A stretch of DNA of 36,841 nt from Alteromonadaceae bacterium (GTDB lineage Bacteria > Pseudomonadota > Gammaproteobacteria > Enterobacterales > Alteromonadaceae). Made by a program: the position numbers and the translations under genes. Positions 8,266 to 18,284 of the stretch are shown one piece after another; positions within the stretch are counted from its first letter, which is position 1; every line of letters starts with the position of its first letter. The notes beneath the pieces are model-generated. The model ran no database searches and was not told the DNA's origin. It worked only from the letters and a program-made list of their open reading frames with translations. The stretch lies in NCBI GenBank assembly GCA_015491935.1, contig WGGB01000128.1, positions 1-36,841 of the forward strand, in the 5' to 3' direction.

Positions 8266-9054
8266 ATGATCCCTGCATTATGGATAAGTAAAACAGGCTT
8301 AGATGCGCAAACCAAGCAAATATCAGTTATTTCTAATAATTTGGCTAATGCGAGTACCGTGGGCTTTAAAAAAAGTCGAGCAGTATTTGAAGATTTACTT
8401 TATCAGACGGTAAATCAACCAGGAGGACGTTCAGCACAAGATACTGAAATGCCATCTGGTTTAATGATTGGAGCAGGAACAAAGGTTGTAGCGACACAAA
8501 AAATTCATACCCAAGGGGATATGTTAACAACAGATAATTCGTTAGATGTCATGATACAAGGTGACGGTTTTTTTGAAATACTAATGCCTGATGGTAGCTC
8601 GTCATATACTCGTAATGGACAATTTAGCCTTAATGCTAATGGTGATTTTGTTACCTCAGGTGCTGGTTATTTATTGCAACCACAAGTGACAGTACCTAAT
8701 GATGCGCAAGAAATTATTATTTCACAAGATGGTGAAGTATCAGTACGCGTTCAAGGACAAGCAAGTAATTCTATCATTGGTCAAATAAATACACTTAATT
8801 TTGTTAATACTGCTGGGTTACAACCTATAGGACAAAACTTGTACGTTGAAACTGCGGTAAGTGGTACTCCGCAAGAAGGTGTACCAGGTTTGGTTGGCTT
8901 TGGTATGTTGGTACAGGGCGCTTTAGAAACATCGAACGTAAATACCACTGAAGAATTAGTAAACTTAATTGAAACGCAACGCGTGTATGAAATGAACTCA
9001 AAAGTTATTGCAGCAGTTGATCAAATGCTACAAAACATTAATCAACAATTGTAA
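8266..9054 (+). CDS. flgG: FlgG distal rod protein
   Basis: A 262-aa protein, standard for FlgG. The N-terminus MIPALWISKTGLDAQTKQI is followed by VISNNLANASTVGFKKSRA, then EDLLYQTVNQPGG, which is a distal-rod signature. The C-terminus GALETSNVNTTEELVNLIET is the matching D0 part. FlgG builds the straight distal rod that crosses the periplasm. GAGGTG precedes the ATG, and the gene is 31 bp after flgF. Confidence 0.97.
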   Translation: MIPALWISKTGLDAQTKQISVISNNLANASTVGFKKSRAVFEDLLYQTVNQPGGRSAQDTEMPSGLMIGAGTKVVATQKIHTQGDMLTTDNSLDVMIQGDGFFEILMPDGSSSYTRNGQFSLNANGDFVTSGAGYLLQPQVTVPNDAQEIIISQDGEVSVRVQGQASNSIIGQINTLNFVNTAGLQPIGQNLYVETAVSGTPQEGVPGLVGFGMLVQGALETSNVNTTEELVNLIETQRVYEMNSKVIAAVDQMLQNINQQL

Positions 9055-9099
9055 CTGTTTGCTTTATGTTTTCATAAAGATCCATAGAGGAGAAAAATA

Positions 9100-9783
9100 A
9101 TGAAATATTTAACCTGTATAGCGATATGTTTCGTTTTTTTATCTGGTTGTGCTTCAGTGCAAGAAGTAAAAGTATTACCCGATGATCCCAATTTTGCGCC
9201 TATTTTACCTGAAGAAGAAGCGGTAAATGTTATTCCTACAGGCTCTCTATTTAATACTCATTATGCCAATAATATTTACTCAGATTCAAAGGCTCGCCGC
9301 GTTGGCGATATTATCTCGGTTATCTTAAATGAAAGTACCCAAGCAAAGAAAAACTCTAAAACTGAATTGAAAAAAGAAAATAGCGCAACGTTAAAGCCAG
9401 TTATTGGTTTTGGCGGTAAAGCCGTTAATTTTCAAGGAGATTCAATTGGTTTTGGAGCAGATCAAAAATCGAATTTTAAAGGTGATTCAAAAGCAAATCA
9501 AGGTAATAGTTTAAACGGTAATATTTCTGTTAATGTATTAAAAGTGTTATCTAATGGTAATTTAATTATTCGCGGTGAAAAGTGGATGACCTTAAATAAT
9601 GGTGATGAATATATACGCTTAACAGGCATTATTAGATCACTTGATATTAGTGCTAATAATACTATTTTATCCAATAAAATTGCCAATGCACGTATTCAAT
9701 ATTCAGGTACAGGTTCATTTGCTGATGTGCAAGAACAGGGCTGGTTGTCTAAGTTTTTCAACAGTGGCTGGTGGCCATTGTAA
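9100..9783 (+). CDS. flgH: FlgH L-ring lipoprotein
   Basis: A 227-aa lipoprotein with a signal peptide ending in the lipobox LSGC (acylated Cys17). After that come [22 protein letters not shown] and [18 protein letters not shown], both typical of FlgH, and a C-terminus with [20 protein letters not shown]. FlgH forms the L ring in the outer membrane. A GAGGAG site precedes the ATG. The stop overlaps an in-frame ATG of flgI at 9783, although flgI probably starts slightly downstream. Confidence 0.97.
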   Translation: MKYLTCIAICFVFLSGCASVQEVKVLPDDPNFAPILPEEEAVNVIPTGSLFNTHYANNIYSDSKARRVGDIISVILNESTQAKKNSKTELKKENSATLKPVIGFGGKAVNFQGDSIGFGADQKSNFKGDSKANQGNSLNGNISVNVLKVLSNGNLIIRGEKWMTLNNGDEYIRLTGIIRSLDISANNTILSNKIANARIQYSGTGSFADVQEQGWLSKFFNSGWWPL

Positions 9784-9809
9784 TGACTAATGTAGCTAGA
9801 GGTTCTGTG

Positions 9810-10928
9810 ATGAAAAATTCAATTTTCAACGTATCAATTTATCAGTTTTTAAGCCTGTTGATGATGATCTCCTTATGCTTGTCGTTTAATACATATGCTC
9901 AACGGATCAAAGACCTAACTGATGTTGCAGGCGTGAGAAGTAATCAGTTATTAGGCTATGGTTTAGTTGTTGGTTTACCAGGAACAGGTGAAAAAAGTCG
10001 TTATACAGAACAAAGCTTTAAAACAATGCTTAATAATTTTGGTATTAATATGCCTGATAAATTGCGTCCTAAAATTAAAAATGTTGCAGCCGTTGTTGTT
10101 CATGCTGAATTACCCGCATTTTCTAAGCCAGGACAAACGATAGATATTACTGTGTCTTCAATTGGTAGCGCGCAAAGTTTACGTGGTGGCACCTTAGTTG
10201 AAACCGTATTAAAAGGTATGGATGGTAAATCGTACGCGGTTGCTCAAGGTAGTGTTGTGGTGAGTGGTTTAGGTTTAGATGGTTTAGATGGTTCTAAAGT
10301 ATTAGTTAATACGCCGACCGTTGGGCGTATAGCCAATGGTGCAACCGTTGAAAGAGAAGTGCAATCCCCTTTTATGATGGGTGATTATATAACTTTTAAT
10401 TTAAGAAACTCTAGCTTTAGCAATGCAAAACGACTGACTGACACTATTAATGATTTTATTGCTGGTTCGGCAAAAGCATTAGATGCAACTTCGGTTAGAG
10501 TGACCGCGCCACGTGATCCTTCAGATCGAGTGAGTTTTTTAGCCATGCTTGAAAATTTAGAGTTTGTGCCAGATAGACCTTCTGCAAAAGTAGTAGTGAA
10601 TTCTCGTACAGGTACGATTGTTATTGGTTCTGATGTTCGTATATTGCCTGCGGCTATTACGCATGGTGGTATTACGGTAACAATTAACGAGTCACCCGAC
10701 GTGAATCAACCGAATGCTTTTTCTGATGGTCAAACGGCTGTTACACAACAATCCATTATTGATGTAAATAAAAGTGATTCGCGGATGTTCGTTTTTAATC
10801 CAGGCGTTACCTTAGATACGCTAGTCAAAGCGATTAATGATGTTGGTGCTGGCCCTGGTGATGTAATGGCTATTTTAGAGGCACTAGAGCAAGCGGGCGC
10901 TTTACGTGGTCAATTGATCATTATTTAA
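9810..10928 (+). CDS. flgI: FlgI P-ring protein
   Basis: About 372 aa from the ATG at 9810. That start is preferred because AGAGGT lies 6-11 bases upstream and a normal signal peptide then follows ([20 protein letters not shown], cleavage after NTYA). In-frame starts at 9771 (GTG) and 9783 (ATG, overlapping the flgH stop) would add 13 or 9 residues. The mature protein begins [17 protein letters not shown], with [13 protein letters not shown] soon after, both FlgI hallmarks. FlgI is the periplasmic P-ring subunit, whose assembly FlgA assists. Confidence 0.96.
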   Translation: MKNSIFNVSIYQFLSLLMMISLCLSFNTYAQRIKDLTDVAGVRSNQLLGYGLVVGLPGTGEKSRYTEQSFKTMLNNFGINMPDKLRPKIKNVAAVVVHAELPAFSKPGQTIDITVSSIGSAQSLRGGTLVETVLKGMDGKSYAVAQGSVVVSGLGLDGLDGSKVLVNTPTVGRIANGATVEREVQSPFMMGDYITFNLRNSSFSNAKRLTDTINDFIAGSAKALDATSVRVTAPRDPSDRVSFLAMLENLEFVPDRPSAKVVVNSRTGTIVIGSDVRILPAAITHGGITVTINESPDVNQPNAFSDGQTAVTQQSIIDVNKSDSRMFVFNPGVTLDTLVKAINDVGAGPGDVMAILEALEQAGALRGQLIII

Positions 10929-10939
10929 CGGAACAACTT

Positions 10940-11917
10940 ATGTCTTCTCGAATTAATGATGCGAGTAATTTTTTAGATCTTAACGGCTTAAATGATATTA
11001 AGTTACAGTCTAAATCTGCAGATATGAATGACAAAAAAGCGGCGCTAGGAAAGGTTGCTAAACAATTTGAGTCGCTATTTACGCAAATGTTATTGAAAAG
11101 TATGCGTAAGGCACAAGATGTTTTAGAATCAGACAGCCCGTTTAATTCCCAATCAGTTAAATTTTATCGAGATATGCATGATCAGCAACTTGCTGTTGAG
11201 TTGTCAAATAATGGTTCATTAGGGTTAGCGCCTTTGATTGTTCGTCAACTTGGTGGCGCAGATGAAAATTATAAACCAAGCAGTGTATTACGCAATGACT
11301 GTACATTAGGTAAACAAAAAAATTCATCTATAGTTTTAAATAAAATTTCCAATATAAAAAACCAATCTTCAAATGCTGTTAAGACGGATGAAAATAATGA
11401 TATTCCATTAGCGCCAGAATATAAAAACTTAATAATACCGCCTAGTTTTGAACAACCTAAGGATTTTGTTACCGCGCTAATTGAGCCAGCTAAACAAGTA
11501 GAACAGAAATTAGGCGTTCCATTTGCTGTCGTTATTGCACAAGCGGCATTAGAAACAGGTTGGGGGGGAAAAATAATTAAAACCCCACAAGGACAAAGTT
11601 CTAACAATTTATTTAATATTAAAGCAGATAATCGTTGGCAAGGGGATATAACCACTATAGAAACTTTAGAGTTTCAGCAAGGTGCTATGAAGAAAGTTAA
11701 AGCACCATTTCGAGTTTATCAATCTATTAGTGATAGCGTGCATGATTTTGTTAACTTTATCTCTACTAATGACAGATATAAAGACGCATTAAATAAAACT
11801 GATAATGTGGAGCATTTTTTGCATGAATTAGAAAAAGCAGGTTATGCGACTGATCCTGATTATGCTAAGAAAATATTATCAACTTTAGGGCGCGTAACTG
11901 ATTTATTAAAAGACTGA
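10940..11917 (+). CDS. flgJ: FlgJ rod-cap protein with peptidoglycan hydrolase domain
   Basis: A 325-aa two-domain protein. Residues about 35-105 are the rod-binding/rod-cap domain (KQFESLFTQMLLKSMRKAQD). Residues about 170-320 are a glucosaminidase-type muramidase domain with AQAALETGWGG, where E205 is the expected catalytic glutamate, and a Tyr-rich C-terminal part. FlgJ caps the rod and locally opens peptidoglycan. The low-complexity linker around residues 110-150 is Lys/Asn/Ser rich. It is 11 bp after flgI. Confidence 0.95.
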   Translation: MSSRINDASNFLDLNGLNDIKLQSKSADMNDKKAALGKVAKQFESLFTQMLLKSMRKAQDVLESDSPFNSQSVKFYRDMHDQQLAVELSNNGSLGLAPLIVRQLGGADENYKPSSVLRNDCTLGKQKNSSIVLNKISNIKNQSSNAVKTDENNDIPLAPEYKNLIIPPSFEQPKDFVTALIEPAKQVEQKLGVPFAVVIAQAALETGWGGKIIKTPQGQSSNNLFNIKADNRWQGDITTIETLEFQQGAMKKVKAPFRVYQSISDSVHDFVNFISTNDRYKDALNKTDNVEHFLHELEKAGYATDPDYAKKILSTLGRVTDLLKD

Positions 11918-11964
11918 TTTATTAAAATATCAGTTTGATTATACGGTTTAAGGGAGGATTTATT

Positions 11965-14040
11965 ATGTCGGTTAGCTTATACGGAACTGGAGTTTCAGGG
12001 CTGCTAGCATCCAAACAAGCACTTGATACTATTGCGCATAATATATCTAATGTAAATACTGAAGGGTATTCACGTCAACGTACCGAAATCGTTTCTGCGG
12101 GTGGTCAAACTTTTGGTGATGCTTTTATCGGTTTAGGGGTTAAAGTTGATGATGTTACACGGGTTTTTGACCAATTTGCCTATTTAGACCTGCAGGGAAA
12201 TACCTCCAGTAATAGCTTTAACCAAGCTTTTTTTAATAGTGTAGATCGTGTTGATCAGGTTATTTCAGATAAAAACACCTCAATTAGTAATTCATTGGCG
12301 CAATATTTTTCAGCGCTAAATATTGTTGCTGATCATCCTAATTCGTTAGAATCACGTAATAATTTAATTCAAGTATCTAGTAATATGACCTCTACATATA
12401 GTCGTTTATATGATCAATTAGATATTCAATATCGAGCCACTAATGATGATGTTGAAAATATCGCCAAAGAAATGACGGCATTAGCTAAAAATTTAGCTGA
12501 GGTAAATAATCAAATACAATTATCCAATGGCAATGGTAGTAAAAATTTACCCAATGATTTGCTCGATCAGCGAGATAAATTGGTATTAGATCTTAGTGAA
12601 TTTACCAACGTGTCAACGGTAAAGCTTGATAATGGCATGATTAATTTATTTATCGGTACAGGACAACCCCTAGTGCTAGGACAGCAAGCATTAAAAATAG
12701 AAGCTATTGTTGACCGTAGCGATAATGCTAAGTTTGAGCTAGCAATAAATACTAATGGTTCTGTTGAACGTTTACGTGGTGACCGTATGGGCGGTAAAAT
12801 TCAAGCTATTTATGAATTTAGAGATACCGTTTTAGAACCTGCATTTAATCAATTAGGGCAAACTGCCATTGGTATTGGTCATTTAATGAATGAGCAACAA
12901 AAATTAGGTCTTGATTTGAATATGCAAGTGGGCACTAATTTTTTCAATGACTTTAATGAACAACAAACTACATGGCGACGCGTATTACCTACCAATGACA
13001 ATTTAGGAACTGCGCAGTTAGGCGTACAAATTGAAAATGTTGGTAAATTAACTGCCGATGATTTTGAATTAAAAGTGACGAGTTTTGCCGCAGGTCCGCC
13101 GCAAACAGTACAATTTCAGTTAACTAATTTAACCGATGGCTCGCAATTAACATTGCCAGCTGCTGGTGCGCAAGATTTATCAATATCAAAAAATATAGAT
13201 GTTGAAAAATATGGTTTTAGCATCAATGTTGATTCAATTAGTGCCACTGATCCTCTGCAAGTAGGTAAGCGCTTTGAATTAAGACCAACTAGGCTTGGTG
13301 CAAATGATATTTCGGTGACAATGAAACAGGGAGAATTATTTGCCGCCGCGGCAAATCAACTGTTAATAACTAATGATGCCGCGAATACGGGTGTTAGCAA
13401 AGCCCGCATTACACAAATCAATAACTCTAGTGATATTAATTATCCAACCATTGAAAATTTAACCACAAATCCCATCACGCCAGCTAGAGGATTACGTATT
13501 GAAATAACAGAGCCTGTTGCGGGCACCTTTCAATATCAAATAGTTAATGCAAATACGGGTGTACCTATTGAAGAACCTTCAGGGACACCGTTAACGGGGT
13601 TAGCTTTTACTCCTCCCACACAAACAATAAGCCATGCAGGATTTGACATTGAAATACAAATTCAAGATACCGCCGCGCTAGACAGTTATAAATTTACTAT
13701 CGACTTTAATGAAACAGGTGTTGGTAATAATATTAATGCACTAACTATGGCCTCATTTCAAACCAATAAAAAGCTAAATAATGGTCGTTCAACGTTTCAA
13801 GATAATTATGCACTGTTAACAGCATCTGTTGGCTCTGTAACCAGTTCAGCAAAAGTACGCTTACAGTCATCAGAGGTTTTATTTAATCAATCTAAATCTC
13901 GAATGACCTCTAAATCGGGGGTTAATTTAGATGAAGAAGCCTCACAACTACTACAATTTCAATCAGCCTACAATGCCTCTGCGCGAGTGATAAAAGTTGC
14001 AGATGAATTAATGCAAACCTTACTTCGATTAGGTGGTTAG
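11965..14040 (+). CDS. flgK: FlgK hook-filament junction protein (HAP1)
   Basis: About 691 aa from the ATG at 11965, which follows a strong AAGGGAGG site. An in-frame upstream start at 11935 would add ten atypical residues. The N-terminus MSVSLYGTGVSGLLASKQAL continues with DTIAHNISNVNTEGYSRQRT, a FlgK signature. The C-terminus (NLDEEASQLLQFQSAYNASA) is the conserved D0 helix. The protein is longer than enteric FlgK (about 550 aa); the excess is in the central outer domains at about residues 340-600. It is 47 bp after flgJ. Confidence 0.96.
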   Translation: MSVSLYGTGVSGLLASKQALDTIAHNISNVNTEGYSRQRTEIVSAGGQTFGDAFIGLGVKVDDVTRVFDQFAYLDLQGNTSSNSFNQAFFNSVDRVDQVISDKNTSISNSLAQYFSALNIVADHPNSLESRNNLIQVSSNMTSTYSRLYDQLDIQYRATNDDVENIAKEMTALAKNLAEVNNQIQLSNGNGSKNLPNDLLDQRDKLVLDLSEFTNVSTVKLDNGMINLFIGTGQPLVLGQQALKIEAIVDRSDNAKFELAINTNGSVERLRGDRMGGKIQAIYEFRDTVLEPAFNQLGQTAIGIGHLMNEQQKLGLDLNMQVGTNFFNDFNEQQTTWRRVLPTNDNLGTAQLGVQIENVGKLTADDFELKVTSFAAGPPQTVQFQLTNLTDGSQLTLPAAGAQDLSISKNIDVEKYGFSINVDSISATDPLQVGKRFELRPTRLGANDISVTMKQGELFAAAANQLLITNDAANTGVSKARITQINNSSDINYPTIENLTTNPITPARGLRIEITEPVAGTFQYQIVNANTGVPIEEPSGTPLTGLAFTPPTQTISHAGFDIEIQIQDTAALDSYKFTIDFNETGVGNNINALTMASFQTNKKLNNGRSTFQDNYALLTASVGSVTSSAKVRLQSSEVLFNQSKSRMTSKSGVNLDEEASQLLQFQSAYNASARVIKVADELMQTLLRLGG

Positions 14041-14150
14041 TCATAACACTCTTCTAGGTATAATGACAATTCAATATAGCTCATAACTTATTATAAAAAC
14101 TCGCCACTGACCTTTATATTTTGTTTGTTTATCGAACAACCTTTTCTCAA

Positions 14151-14166
14151 AAATCATTAATGATTT
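14151..14166. repeat. 16-bp perfect palindrome upstream of flgL
   Basis: AAATCATTAATGATTT is a perfect palindrome ending 12 bases before the -24 GG of the flgL sigma-54 promoter. It could be a protein-binding site or part of an AT-rich end to the flgK transcript. Confidence 0.35.
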
Positions 14167-14176
14167 ATTTTGTATT

Positions 14177-14194
14177 TTGGTGTGATTTTTGCAT
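14177..14194 (+). promoter_or_regulatory. Sigma-54 promoter before flgL
   Basis: TTTTGG-TGTGATTTTT-GCAT: GG at 14179-14180 and GC at 14191-14192 with exact N10 spacing and TTGCA at -12. It lies about 55 bases before the flgL GTG. FlgL can therefore be made independently of flgK. Confidence 0.8.
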
Positions 14195-14247
14195 CGTATT
14201 GTTTAATAAATTAGTAAGTTTTTGTTTTTCATCAATCGAGGTGTGTC

Positions 14248-15759
14248 GTGCGTATTTCAACACAAACATTTTATCAGCGAAGTATTAGCGGTATTTTAAA
14301 TGCTCAGGCTAAAACTAGTGAATTAAACGTTCATCTTGCTGCAGGTAAACGTGTTATTTATGCTTCGGATGATCCTGTGGCTGCTGCTTCTATTCAACGT
14401 TTAAATAAAAGTATTGCGGTTAATAGCCAATATTTACAAAATATTGAAGTTGCTGATACGGCAAACTCTCAAGAAGAAAGCGCATTGGCACAAATGGTTA
14501 ACTTATTACAACGAACCAGAGAACTCTTAGTCTCTACTGGAGATGGCTCTTACAACTTACAAAATTATGAAACCATAGCTACTGAGTTAGAACAGTTAAA
14601 GAGTGAACTAGTTGGTTTAGCCAATACAACAGATGGTAATAGTGAATATATTTTTTCAGGCTATGATGTTGATACTAAACCATTTCAACTTAATGAATTT
14701 GGGTCTGTAAAATATTTAGGTGATAGAGGCTTACGTGATGTTCAAGTTGGGCCAGGGGTTAATGCAGGTATTAATGATAACGGTTTTGATTTACTGATGA
14801 ATTTAAAAAATGGCAATAGTTCATTTGTATCAACAGTAGGTAGTACGAATAAAGGCACAGGGGTTATTGACCAAGCCGTTATATTTGATCCTAACATATC
14901 TAAAAACTTCACGGACGAAGAGTATAGCATTCATTTTACCGAACCAGGGGCTGGTTTACCTGTAAAATACAGTGTTTATGGTATCGATCCAACAACCGTT
15001 ACAGGAACTGCCAAAGTTAAATTAACAGGCGTAGATTTAAATAACCCTAATATTGCTAATGTCAATCCTGCTAATGTTTTTCCTACTGCAGGTAATTCAG
15101 TTAATGCACAATTTTTAGCAACGGCAACGCCGGGAGAATTTGAAGTACAGATTAATGGTCAATCCTCATTACCTGCTATCTACAATGCAAATATAGCTAC
15201 AACACAAACTATCACAATTAATGGTATGAGTCTTGATATTGAGGGAGTTCCTGTTGCTGCAGATACTTATCAAATTAATAAATATATTGCTCCTACACAA
15301 TATTCTGAAAATCAATCTATAGAAATTAATGGTTTACGTACTCAAATTAAAGGTCAGCCTATTAATAATGATTATTTCACCTTATCGCCTAGTGCTAACA
15401 AAGATATTTTTTCCACTATTCAAGGTGCTATCGATACTTTAAGGATACCAGGAGCCTCTGATGTAGAAGAAGCGGTACGTTTAACACAAATGAATATGGC
15501 AAAAATAGAATTAGATAACGCATTTAATAATATAGTAAATACGCGTTCAAAAGTGGGAGCACGTATGAATACTCTCAGTAATCAAAAAGAAATAGGTCAA
15601 GATTTTAAATTAGTTGCACAGAATGCTATGTCTCGATTGGAAGACTTAGATATGGCAAAAGCGATCAGCGATTTAAAAATACAACAAACGTCATTAGAAG
15701 TGGCACAGCAAACGTTTGTACAGCTGCAGCGTCTGAATTTATTTGATCTTATCCGCTAA
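14248..15759 (+). CDS. flgL: FlgL hook-filament junction protein (HAP3)
   Basis: A 503-aa protein with a GTG start preceded by GAGGTG. The N-terminus has MRISTQTFYQRSISGILNAQ and the flagellin-like GKRVIYASDDPVAAASIQRL. The C-terminus has MAKAISDLKIQQTSLEVAQQ. FlgL joins FlgK to the filament. It is clearly longer than enteric FlgL (about 320 aa); the extra length is in the middle, about residues 180-400, where the sequence resembles flagellin outer-domain repeats. It is followed by AT-rich tandem repeats and the flagellin 1 promoter. Confidence 0.95.
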   Translation: MRISTQTFYQRSISGILNAQAKTSELNVHLAAGKRVIYASDDPVAAASIQRLNKSIAVNSQYLQNIEVADTANSQEESALAQMVNLLQRTRELLVSTGDGSYNLQNYETIATELEQLKSELVGLANTTDGNSEYIFSGYDVDTKPFQLNEFGSVKYLGDRGLRDVQVGPGVNAGINDNGFDLLMNLKNGNSSFVSTVGSTNKGTGVIDQAVIFDPNISKNFTDEEYSIHFTEPGAGLPVKYSVYGIDPTTVTGTAKVKLTGVDLNNPNIANVNPANVFPTAGNSVNAQFLATATPGEFEVQINGQSSLPAIYNANIATTQTITINGMSLDIEGVPVAADTYQINKYIAPTQYSENQSIEINGLRTQIKGQPINNDYFTLSPSANKDIFSTIQGAIDTLRIPGASDVEEAVRLTQMNMAKIELDNAFNNIVNTRSKVGARMNTLSNQKEIGQDFKLVAQNAMSRLEDLDMAKAISDLKIQQTSLEVAQQTFVQLQRLNLFDLIR

Positions 15760-15775
15760 TTATTAAAAATTTTCT

Positions 15776-15814
15776 TATTTAATTTTTCTATTTAATTTTT
15801 CTATTTAATTTTTT
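15776..15814 (+). repeat. 13-bp tandem repeat, three copies, between flgL and flagellin 1
   Basis: TATTTAATTTTTC occurs at 15776-15788 and 15789-15801, with a third copy differing only in its last base at 15802-15814. The array ends 8 bases before the -24 element of the flagellin 1 promoter. Confidence 0.85.
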
Positions 15815-15820
15815 TGTTAA

Positions 15821-15838
15821 TTGGCACAAAATTAGCAT
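15821..15838 (+). promoter_or_regulatory. Sigma-54 promoter of flagellin 1
   Basis: TTGGCACAAAATTAGCAT: -24 GG at 15823-15824 in a full TGGCAC, -12 GC at 15835-15836, exact N10 spacing. The predicted start of transcription near 15848 leaves a leader of about 120 bases before the ATG. Confidence 0.88.
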
Positions 15839-15903
15839 GTATACAGTATCTATAACAAAAAGCCTGATTAACGATTAAACAATACGGTTTTTTGACACTG
15901 AGC

Positions 15904-15938
15904 GGCAACTGATTGCCAATAGCCAAAAAAACGGCAAT
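15904..15938 (+). promoter_or_regulatory. Alternative hairpins in the flagellin 1 leader
   Basis: TTGCC at 15913-15917 can pair with GGCAA at 15904-15908 (4-base loop) or, as ATTGCC, with GGCAAT at 15933-15938 (15-base loop). The two pairings exclude each other. They lie in the untranslated leader, ending 18 bases before the AGGAG ribosome site. A regulatory role is inference. Confidence 0.35.
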
Positions 15939-15967
15939 AAAGATAAAAAAGATCATAGGAGCTAACC

Positions 15968-18052
15968 ATGCCACAGATTATTAATACTAATGTAATGTCG
16001 CTAAATGCACAGCGTCAATTAAATAAATCGCAGTTAATGCAAAATGAGGCTATGGAACGCTTATCCTCTGGTCTTCGTATAAATAGTGCGAAAGACGATG
16101 CCGCTGGTTTAGCTATCTCAACAGGTATGGAGTCACAAATTCGTGGCTTAAATCAAGCCATTCGAAATGCCAATGATGGTATTTCTATGGCGCAAACCGC
16201 GGAAGGTGCAATGGATGAAATGACTAACATACTGCAACGTATGCGTGAACTGTCTATTCAATCAGCTAATGATACCAACTCAGCATCTAACAGAGCATCA
16301 ATTCAAGATGAAGTTGATCAACTATATAGTGAATTAGATCGAATTGCTTCAGTAACTCAGTTTAATGGTGTTAATTTACTTAATGGTTCTGCAGGTGCTA
16401 CTAACTTTCAAATTGGTGCCAATGCAGGTGACTCAATTTCATTTAAGATTGAAGGGGTTACCACTAAAGATTTAAACCTTAATGCGGTAACTGCCACTGG
16501 AGAGTTAAATGGTGGTCGTATTGAATCTATTGCTGGTGGTACACAGTCTGATGCTGTCCTAATTAATGGGGTTACTATTAGTGGTTTAGCTGCTGGTGCT
16601 ACTAATGGTGCTGATACTTTAGTTACGGCTATTAATGCAAATACTGGCTCGTCTGGTGTTACTGCAACAGCTTATAATGTTGTTGAAGGCGTTGCTGGCG
16701 GCTCAGGCGTTATTTCGTCGGGTGGCTTAACTGTAGCTGTTGGTGGTGGGGCTTCGGTAAATATTGGTGCCTCGGGTGGTATGAGTGAATTAGTTTCTAA
16801 TATCAATAGAGATGCAGCGGGAGTTGTAGCGACTTTAAGTAATAGTGGTGCATTAGTTTTAACGAATGATACAGGAAAAACTATTACTGTTGGGGGTAGT
16901 GATATTGGTAATACAGGGTTAGTCGGAGGTACTTATGAAGGTTTTGTTTCCTTAAATAGTTCAGATGGTAGTCCTATTAGTATTCAGGAAAATGCGGCGT
17001 TAACTACAGGTACTGGACCTGGAGGTTCGGCTGTTTTTGCTGACTTGAAAGAAATGGGTTTTAACATACAAACAGGCTCAGATAAAATTACAGGTGGTAA
17101 AGTTAATGGAGATGTCATAACTTCAACTGACAAAATAACTATTAATGGTGTTGAGTTAGGTGCCGTTACTGGTACTTCAGCAGCCGATAAAGCATTTGCT
17201 ATTAATGCCATAAGCGCTGAAACTGGCGTTGCGGCACAAGCGTCAACAACCAAAGATTATACCATTGTTTTTGGTAATGATGCCACTACTGGTGTGGGAG
17301 TTAAAGGATTAACTGGTTCAGCTCCGAATGAATTAAAAATTAATGGTGTAGCTATTACTAGTTTGACAACCGCATCGTCAATGGATGAGGTGGTTTCGGC
17401 TATTAATGGAGCAGGTTTACAAGGGGTTGTAGCAACAGCAACTGAAGCAGGTAAATTAGAATTAACATCAGTTTCAGGGCAAGATGTTGCCTTAACAGTA
17501 GTTAATCCTGCTGGCGCTATACAATCAGGTATTACTACCATCGGTGTTTATGATGACGCTGCGGGTCGTTCAGTTGCTGAGTCTGCAAGTGCATCAGATA
17601 CTAATAGAGGTTCTATAACCTTAACCGGAAAGAATAATGAAGATGTACTTATATCTAGTAAAGCGGGCTCGCAAACTGAGCAAACTACCGCATTAGATAA
17701 GTTAGGCTTAAGTGATTCTGGCGGTAGTAAAACGGCAATAGGTATAGGTTTAAGTGTTACCAGTGTGGCAAATGCTGAGAATAGTATTGCTCGTATTGAT
17801 GATGCGTTACAAAAAATATCTAGTTCACGCGGTTCGCTGGGTGCGATACAAAATCGTTTAAGTTCTACTATTTCTAATTTAGCTAATGTATCACAAAATT
17901 TAAGTGCTGCTAATTCACGAATAAAAGATGCTGATTTTGCTGTAGAAACATCAAGACTCAGTAAAGCACAAATATTACAACAAGCGGGTACCGCTATGTT
18001 ATCGCAAGCGAATGCCTCTACTAAAAACGTATTGTCATTATTAAAAGGATAA
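15968..18052 (+). CDS. fliC: Flagellin 1 (RpoN-type promoter)
   Basis: A 694-aa flagellin, far longer than the roughly 280-500 aa usual for polar flagellins. The D0/D1 N-terminus is canonical ([20 protein letters not shown], then [20 protein letters not shown]), as is the C-terminus ([19 protein letters not shown]). Residues about 170-590 form the outer domains, rich in Gly, Ala, Thr and Ser, and contain several flagellin-IN-like repeats ([27 protein letters not shown]). No cysteine is seen. Its abundant surface Ser/Thr are plausible acceptors for the nonulosonic acid made by the right-hand cluster. The centre shares a 101-nt identical block with flagellin 2. Confidence 0.96.
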   Translation: MPQIINTNVMSLNAQRQLNKSQLMQNEAMERLSSGLRINSAKDDAAGLAISTGMESQIRGLNQAIRNANDGISMAQTAEGAMDEMTNILQRMRELSIQSANDTNSASNRASIQDEVDQLYSELDRIASVTQFNGVNLLNGSAGATNFQIGANAGDSISFKIEGVTTKDLNLNAVTATGELNGGRIESIAGGTQSDAVLINGVTISGLAAGATNGADTLVTAINANTGSSGVTATAYNVVEGVAGGSGVISSGGLTVAVGGGASVNIGASGGMSELVSNINRDAAGVVATLSNSGALVLTNDTGKTITVGGSDIGNTGLVGGTYEGFVSLNSSDGSPISIQENAALTTGTGPGGSAVFADLKEMGFNIQTGSDKITGGKVNGDVITSTDKITINGVELGAVTGTSAADKAFAINAISAETGVAAQASTTKDYTIVFGNDATTGVGVKGLTGSAPNELKINGVAITSLTTASSMDEVVSAINGAGLQGVVATATEAGKLELTSVSGQDVALTVVNPAGAIQSGITTIGVYDDAAGRSVAESASASDTNRGSITLTGKNNEDVLISSKAGSQTEQTTALDKLGLSDSGGSKTAIGIGLSVTSVANAENSIARIDDALQKISSSRGSLGAIQNRLSSTISNLANVSQNLSAANSRIKDADFAVETSRLSKAQILQQAGTAMLSQANASTKNVLSLLKG
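17372..17472 (+). repeat. 101-bp block identical to part of flagellin 2
   Basis: Bases 17372-17472 match 19731-19831 without a difference, including third codon positions. A second shared run of 31 bases is at 17232-17262 and 19579-19609. The conserved N-terminal coding regions of the two genes differ at many synonymous sites, so the central identity is unlikely to come from protein constraint alone. Confidence 0.9.
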
Positions 18053-18081
18053 TATTTATAAGTTGGTAATTATAAAAACAT

Positions 18082-18109
18082 AAAAAAGCGGCATTTATGC
18101 CGTTTTTTT
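18082..18109 (+). terminator. Rho-independent terminator after flagellin 1
   Basis: CGGCA at 18089-18093 and TGCCG at 18098-18102 pair around a TTTA loop, flanked by an A run before and seven T after. It is 30 bases downstream of the flagellin 1 stop. Confidence 0.9.
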
Positions 18110-18147
18110 GCTATAAAGAATAGATTGAAAATAAATTAAAGCCCGTT

Positions 18148-18246
18148 TGTAGGCTGGTGTTTATGTCTATAATAGTATGGAATATTGTAGGATGGTATTT
18201 ATGCCATTAACACCATCGATACTGTAATCAATAGTGCCATAAATGA
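18148..18246. repeat. REP-like palindromic units (GTAGG foot)
   Basis: TGTAGGCTGGTGTTTATGTC starts at 18148, and TGTAGGATGGTATTTATGCC starts at 18186 in the same orientation. An inverted half unit (GCCATAAATG) is at about 18236-18245. The family pattern, a GTAG foot followed by GG...TTTAT...CC, also occurs at 20919 and 23974-24051. This resembles REP sequences mobilised by REP-associated tyrosine transposases. Confidence 0.65.
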
Positions 18247-18284
18247 GTAAAACAACAAATTTTAAATAAAAACAAAATAATTAC

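Noticed and set aside
9771-9809. Upstream starts of flgI (GTG at 9771, ATG at 9783)
   Set aside because: The ATG at 9810 has AGAGGT correctly spaced and gives a normal signal peptide directly; the upstream starts put a non-hydrophobic extension before it.
11269-11655. 128-codon antisense frame in flgJ
   Set aside because: It lies fully within the conserved FlgJ coding sequence on the other strand and shows no domain or start signal.
16984-17541. Antisense open frames of 89 and 94 codons inside flagellin 1
   Set aside because: They are opposite a clear flagellin reading frame, rich in Val/Pro/Ala as expected from reversed Gly/Thr/Asn codons, have no ribosome sites and match no family.
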